DNA of 11,086 nucleotides from Anaerolineales bacterium (lineage in GTDB: Bacteria > Chloroflexota > Anaerolineae > Anaerolineales > Villigracilaceae), in assembly GCA_025056515.1 (NCBI GenBank), contig JANWWB010000276.1:1-11086 (forward strand). Reading direction: 5' to 3'. A program made the translations under genes and the position numbers. The notes under the pieces are model-generated. The model ran no database searches and was not told the DNA's origin. It saw only the letters and a list, made by a program, of their open reading frames with translations. Shown in pieces: positions 8,136 through 11,086 of this stretch; positions within the stretch are counted from its first letter, which is position 1, and the number at the start of each line of letters is the position of its first letter.

Positions 8136-8324
8136 ACAAGTTGGCTGCAAAGTAGAGACTCCCATGTGCCCGCAGCTTGGTTTGCTCCTCCAACCAAATT
8201 GAGGTTCGGGCATAAGTACGGTCGACGCGTTTGTTCACTACCGAGACGCGGAGCGAGTGTTTCGGAGGTTTCGGAACAAAATTTTGTATTCCAAAAGAAA
8301 TTCTAGTATAATATAGCGCTGCGT
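8136..8324 (+). other. Structured intergenic region between prenyl synthase and tRNA-Gly
   Basis: No protein gene is seen in these 189 bp. There are two folded blocks. The first has an outer stem TGCCCG/CGGGCA (8167-8172 with 8207-8212, extendable to 8 bp) enclosing TTGGTTTG/CAACCAA (8177-8184 with 8191-8197, one bulged T) and a CTCCTC loop. The second has TTTGTTC/GAACAAA (8230-8236 with 8274-8280) enclosing a 9-bp stem (8241-8249 with 8257-8265, some G-U), then an ATTTTG run. The second may be the operon terminator. Together they could be a small RNA, but no known family was recognised. Confidence 0.45.
8284..8312 (+). promoter_or_regulatory. tRNA-Gly promoter
   Basis: A consensus TATAAT at 8307-8312 is preceded, with 17-bp spacing, by TTGTAT at 8284-8289 (only the TTG matches the -35 consensus). 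The predicted start near 8319 is about 6 nt before the mature tRNA. The stretch between (GCGCTGCG) is a GC-rich discriminator of the kind linked to stringent control of stable RNA promoters. Confidence 0.6.
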
Positions 8325-8397
8325 GCGGGTGTAGTTCAAACGGTAGAACGTTTGCTTCCCAAGCAAAATGTCGTGGGTTCGAATCCCATCACCCGCT
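8325..8397 (+). tRNA. tRNA-Gly (anticodon CCC)
   Basis: The full cloverleaf was folded by hand. The acceptor stem GCGGGTG/CACCCGC has 7 pairs with discriminator T8397, and the D stem is GTTC/GAAC. The anticodon stem TTTGC/GCAAA encloses loop TTCCCAA with anticodon CCC at 8358-8360. The variable loop has 5 nt, and the T stem GTGGG/CCCAT (one G-U) holds TTCGAAT. The anticodon reads GGG glycine codons. CCA is not encoded and must be added by nucleotidyltransferase. It is a single tRNA with its own promoter and terminator, with no neighbouring tRNA and no integration scar seen. Confidence 0.96.
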
Positions 8398-8406
8398 CTC
8401 TCTCAA

Positions 8407-8440
8407 AAATTCCTGTGCTGTTGTTTCGGCACAGGAATTT
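8407..8440 (+). terminator. Intrinsic terminator of tRNA-Gly
   Basis: AAATTCCTGTGC (8407-8418) pairs perfectly with GCACAGGAATTT (8429-8440), giving a 12-bp stem and a 10-nt loop. It begins 10 bp after the tRNA. The T-run on the plus strand is only three bases, while an A-run (8405-8409) precedes it, so it might also stop minus-strand transcripts. Confidence 0.7.
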
Positions 8441-8445
8441 GCGAT

Positions 8446-8451
8446 TAAAAT
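8446..8451 (+). promoter_or_regulatory. Candidate -10 for a leaderless transcript of the GT-C-like gene at 8458
   Basis: TAAAAT matches TATAAT at 5 of 6 positions and ends 6 bp before the ATG, so the predicted transcription start falls on the start codon itself. A weak TTGTTT at 8421-8426 is a possible -35, with 19-bp spacing. No Shine-Dalgarno precedes the gene, which agrees with leaderless translation. Confidence 0.35.
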
Positions 8452-8457
8452 CGGCCT

Positions 8458-9888
8458 ATGCAATCCCCTCGTCTGCTTTTCTCGTTTTTGCTTTTTCTCG
8501 GCCTCTTTGCCATGACCTTGCGTCCGGTAGCCGATCCGGATTTCTGGTGGCATCTGCGCACCGGTCAACTGATTGCCGAGACAGGAGAAATTCCTCGCAC
8601 CGACCCCTTTTCTTTTACTGTCTCTGGTCGGCCCTGGACGGCGCATGAATGGCTGAGCGAACTGCTCTTCTTTCGGCTCTATCAAGTCGGGGGTTACGGT
8701 TTACTCATCCTCACCTTCTCGCTCTTGATGACTGCAGCCTACGGGCTTGTGTACCTCCACAGCCCAGGGAGGCCGTATGTGGCCGGATTTGTGCTCTTGT
8801 TAGCCGCCCTGGCTTCCGCGCCGACTTGGGGCGTCCGGCCACAAATGATTTCGCTCTTCCTCACGGCGATCTTTCTATATCTGCTCGACCGTTTCTCAGA
8901 GCAAGGCCGATGGTCATGGCTGCTACCTCTTCCCCTTCTGATGATGCTTTGGGTCAACTTACACGCCGGCTATTTCCTCGGCTTAGTCCTGATAGGAATC
9001 TATTTCGTCGGCGAGGGCTTAAAGCTTGCGTTATCTTTCAGGCGCCGCGAACGCCACTCAGTCAAACGAGGGATGTTTCTACTCGCAGCTCTCCTGCTCT
9101 CTGGGCTTGCGACGCTGTTGAATCCCCATGGATGGCGCATTCTCCTATACCCGTTTGAAACGCTTACCAGTCCCTCGATGATGCAATTCATCCAGGAATG
9201 GTTCTCGCCGAATTTTCACCAGCTAGAATGGATGCCTCTAGCCGTATTGATACTCGCCCTCATCGCTGCGCCGATGTTGGCCCGCCGCCCCGTTCCTCTG
9301 ACCGGCGTCCTGCTGGCCGTCTTTTTCGGTTTTGCAGCGCTCCGCTCCATGCGTCATGTCCCCCTGTTTGCGCTGACGGCAGTGCCTCTCCTCGCCGCAC
9401 AGCTCGCTGCGCTAACGGAGGGCAGAAACGAGGTCTCTGGCCCGCCGCGCTTTGCCCGTTGGCTGAATCCGTTTCTGCTGGGACTGGCCCTGCTGGCCGT
9501 CGGTCTGCGTTTTGTGTTCGTCCTCCAAGAACAACCTTTGACCGAATCCAAAACCTATCCACAGGGCGCAGTAGCATGGATTAGCGAAAATCGTCCCAAG
9601 GGCCAGCTCTACAACACCTATGGCTGGGGCGGCTATCTCATCTGGAAACTGTATCCCGACTATCCAGTCTATATCGACGGACGGGCAGACGTCTACGGCG
9701 ATGAATTCATCTACGAATACCTGCGGCTCTACGCGGCCCTGCCAGGCTGGGAAACGAAGCTGGAAAAAGCGAATGTGCACCTAGCCCTCATCGAGCCGGA
9801 AAGTGGGCTGGCCTACGCCATGCGCCAATCGGACGCCTGGCAGCTGGTCTATGAAGACTCGTTGAGCGTGCTATTCGTCCGAAAGTGA
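8458..9888 (+). CDS. Multi-spanning membrane protein, putative GT-C-type glycosyltransferase, uncharacterised
   Basis: This 476-residue protein has about ten hydrophobic segments and no biochemically characterised relative that I recognise. After the first segment comes VADPDFWWHLRTG (Asp26 and Asp28), then RTDPFSFT and AHEWLSE, a signature shared by many uncharacterised membrane proteins in Chloroflexota, Acidobacteriota and others. The placement of the acidic pair in the first extracytoplasmic loop resembles GT-C enzymes, which use lipid-linked sugars. The C-terminal 100 residues are soluble, probably extracytoplasmic, with NTYGWGGYLIW (386-396) and IDGRADVYGD (406-415). ATG 8458 was chosen because the family signature starts soon after it; there is no Shine-Dalgarno. 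It starts 17 bp after the tRNA terminator stem. Glycosyltransfer is an inference; the fold could serve another lipid-linked transfer. Confidence 0.72.
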   Translation: MQSPRLLFSFLLFLGLFAMTLRPVADPDFWWHLRTGQLIAETGEIPRTDPFSFTVSGRPWTAHEWLSELLFFRLYQVGGYGLLILTFSLLMTAAYGLVYLHSPGRPYVAGFVLLLAALASAPTWGVRPQMISLFLTAIFLYLLDRFSEQGRWSWLLPLPLLMMLWVNLHAGYFLGLVLIGIYFVGEGLKLALSFRRRERHSVKRGMFLLAALLLSGLATLLNPHGWRILLYPFETLTSPSMMQFIQEWFSPNFHQLEWMPLAVLILALIAAPMLARRPVPLTGVLLAVFFGFAALRSMRHVPLFALTAVPLLAAQLAALTEGRNEVSGPPRFARWLNPFLLGLALLAVGLRFVFVLQEQPLTESKTYPQGAVAWISENRPKGQLYNTYGWGGYLIWKLYPDYPVYIDGRADVYGDEFIYEYLRLYAALPGWETKLEKANVHLALIEPESGLAYAMRQSDAWQLVYEDSLSVLFVRK

Positions 9889-9900
9889 ACACTCGAGATC

Positions 9901-10016
9901 CTTGAACCTTTCTTGAACCCACCCGCCAGAGGACTGAAGTCCCCAGCTCATGACTTGGAAGATTGCCCAAGCAGGCCACAAGCTGGGTCATGAGCCACTT
10001 TTGGCGGCTTCTTCAA
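9901..10016. repeat. Nested inverted-repeat element between the two GT-C-like genes
   Basis: Concentric inverted repeats are present: TTGAA/TTCAA (9913-9917, 10012-10016), CCGCCA/TGGCGG (9923-9928, 10002-10007) and GCTCATGAC/GTCATGAGC (9946-9954, 9987-9995). Small hairpins lie within: GGAC-TGAA-GTCC (9931-9942) and CTTGG/CCAAG (9954-9958, 9967-9971). CCCAGCT (9942-9948) can alternatively pair with AGCTGGG (9981-9987). CTTGAACC occurs twice at the left edge (9901-9908, 9912-9919). It has no coding capacity and resembles a REP- or MITE-type repeat; copy number elsewhere is unknown. Confidence 0.5.
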
Positions 10017-10088
10017 CTTTCAGCCGAGGAGTATCCCCCCGGCAGTAGCGACAAGGACCGTTTTCTCAAAACTGTATCAGGTCGGTAG

Positions 10089-11086
10089 ATGAAAACTCTG
10101 CTTAAACAATTGAGTGACCGATTACCACCTCGCGTTTCCTCAGCAGGGGAAGCCTTTGCGGCGCTTGTCCTGCTGGCAGGGGCAATCCTGCGCGCCGCCG
10201 GCTACACCCGTTCAGCGATTTGGTTTGACGAAGCCGTTCCCCTCTATCGCGCTTCTTTGCCCTTTTGGGAGATGTTGCATAACCGGTCCGAGTTCTCCGG
10301 CAACATGCTGTGGGAAATCATCTTGCGACCATTCGTCTGGCTCAGCCGCGAGCTATGGTCGCTGCGACTACCTGCCTTGCTCTGCGGTATGGGGACGTTA
10401 TGGCTTGCCTGGCGAATGATGAAACGCCTAAGCTTCTCAGGCAAAGAGATGGCATTCGCCTCTGTGTTTATTGCCTTCTTTCCGGGTTTAATCTGGCCGG
10501 CCCAGGACGCTAAGCAATATAGTTTGCTCACGTTTCTATTTTTGTTAGCTGCCGATTTTGCAGTCGAAGCGCGCTGGCTTGGATTGTTTGCCACTTGCGG
10601 ATTGCTGACCTACACGCACTTGGTTGGCCCGGCCTACGGAATTGGGGCATTGGCGATGGCCTGGTATCTCCATCCCAAGGAATTGAAGCGCCTTCTCGGG
10701 ATTGGTGCAGGAATGTTGTTATCCTGGATGCCATACTTGCTCTGGTCGTTGCGCTTGCCGATTGGACATCTCCAAGTGGGACAGATAAGCCCAGCCAGCT
10801 TATTGTACTCTCTCGGTGTGCTCATGTGGTACACGACCCTTCCTAAGCTTGGCTGGGCATATAGCCATCTGCTGATTGTATTTGGATCGGCACTAGCCTT
10901 GATAACGAAGGAAAAACGTCAAGTTGCGCTCGTGCTCCTTCTGGCGGCAACATTTGGTTCCATGCTGTTTGTGAGCATGACCTTTCGGAATGTGATGATA
11001 TACCGCACGATGAGCGGATTGCTGGCGCCCATCGGCCTCTTCTTGGGTAGTTCCCTTGCCGCAGAATTTCCGCCGGCCGGCTCCGG
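10089..11086 (+). CDS. GT-C (GT39/ArnT-like) glycosyltransferase, N-terminal part, runs off the right edge
   Basis: An open frame of 332 codons begins at ATG 10089 and has no stop before the window ends, so the C-terminus is missing. After a basic N-terminus and a first membrane segment (about 22-38) comes AIWFDEAV with Asp47-Glu48, the acidic pair in the first extracytoplasmic loop that is the catalytic signature of GT39/ArnT-like enzymes using polyprenyl-phosphate sugars. Further on, WPAQDAKQYSLLTF matches the usual position of the family's (Q/E)xRxYxLL-type motif, with a lysine in place of the common arginine. Repeated hydrophobic segments follow to the edge. An AGG at 10079-10081, 7 nt before the ATG, is a modest ribosome binding site. 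The upstream 200 bp hold an inverted-repeat element and no clear promoter. The acceptor is unknown: protein, cell-wall glycan or lipid are all possible. Confidence 0.83.
   Translation, partial: MKTLLKQLSDRLPPRVSSAGEAFAALVLLAGAILRAAGYTRSAIWFDEAVPLYRASLPFWEMLHNRSEFSGNMLWEIILRPFVWLSRELWSLRLPALLCGMGTLWLAWRMMKRLSFSGKEMAFASVFIAFFPGLIWPAQDAKQYSLLTFLFLLAADFAVEARWLGLFATCGLLTYTHLVGPAYGIGALAMAWYLHPKELKRLLGIGAGMLLSWMPYLLWSLRLPIGHLQVGQISPASLLYSLGVLMWYTTLPKLGWAYSHLLIVFGSALALITKEKRQVALVLLLAATFGSMLFVSMTFRNVMIYRTMSGLLAPIGLFLGSSLAAEFPPAGS

Noticed and set aside
8325..8397. tRNA-Gly as an integration site of a mobile element
   Set aside because: No integrase, no repeated tRNA 3' end and no foreign-looking cargo follow in the window.

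Overview
The window reads as chromosomal DNA of a Chloroflexota bacterium, probably from the Anaerolineae or a close relative. This is an inference from the gene set: an Agl23-like GT-C membrane protein fused to an NHL propeller, a type II isopentenyl-diphosphate isomerase next to a short-chain (DDxxD, two-residue spacing) prenyl synthase, and several GT-C-type membrane proteins. Base and codon use look moderately GC-rich and even throughout. I see no transposase, integrase, phage gene, CRISPR array or toxin system.

Layout from left to right. (1) The C-terminal end of rlmN (23S rRNA/tRNA methyltransferase) enters from the left edge. (2) A 1052-residue membrane protein follows 52 bp later. It has a GT-C glycosyltransferase-like N-terminal part and a complete six-blade NHL propeller at its C-terminus. 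(3) A sucC-sucD operon (succinyl-CoA synthetase) runs from an extended -10 promoter. (4) acpP (acyl carrier protein) lies on the minus strand, convergent with sucD, and ends in a strong hairpin. (5) Divergent from acpP is a two-gene isoprenoid operon: fni (type II IPP isomerase) and a prenyl diphosphate synthase whose chain-length residue points to C20. (6) A structured intergenic stretch is followed by a tRNA-Gly(CCC) gene with its own promoter and terminator. (7) Two more multi-spanning membrane proteins with acidic GT-C-like N-terminal motifs follow. The second runs off the right edge. A nested inverted-repeat element of about 105 bp separates them.

How the parts could work together: fni and the prenyl synthase interconvert IPP and DMAPP and condense them into allylic prenyl diphosphates, the precursors of polyprenyl phosphates, quinones and carotenoids. 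GT-C enzymes commonly use polyprenyl-phosphate sugars as donors, so isoprenoid supply and the three GT-C-like proteins may be connected, but the link is inferred only. sucCD, acpP, rlmN and the tRNA are ordinary housekeeping genes.

I found no convincing complete new multi-gene system. The most unusual items are the GT-C/NHL fusion, the interlocked acpP/fni promoters, the two folded intergenic elements (about 8141-8280 and 9901-10016), and a probable leaderless start at 8458 set immediately after the tRNA terminator.
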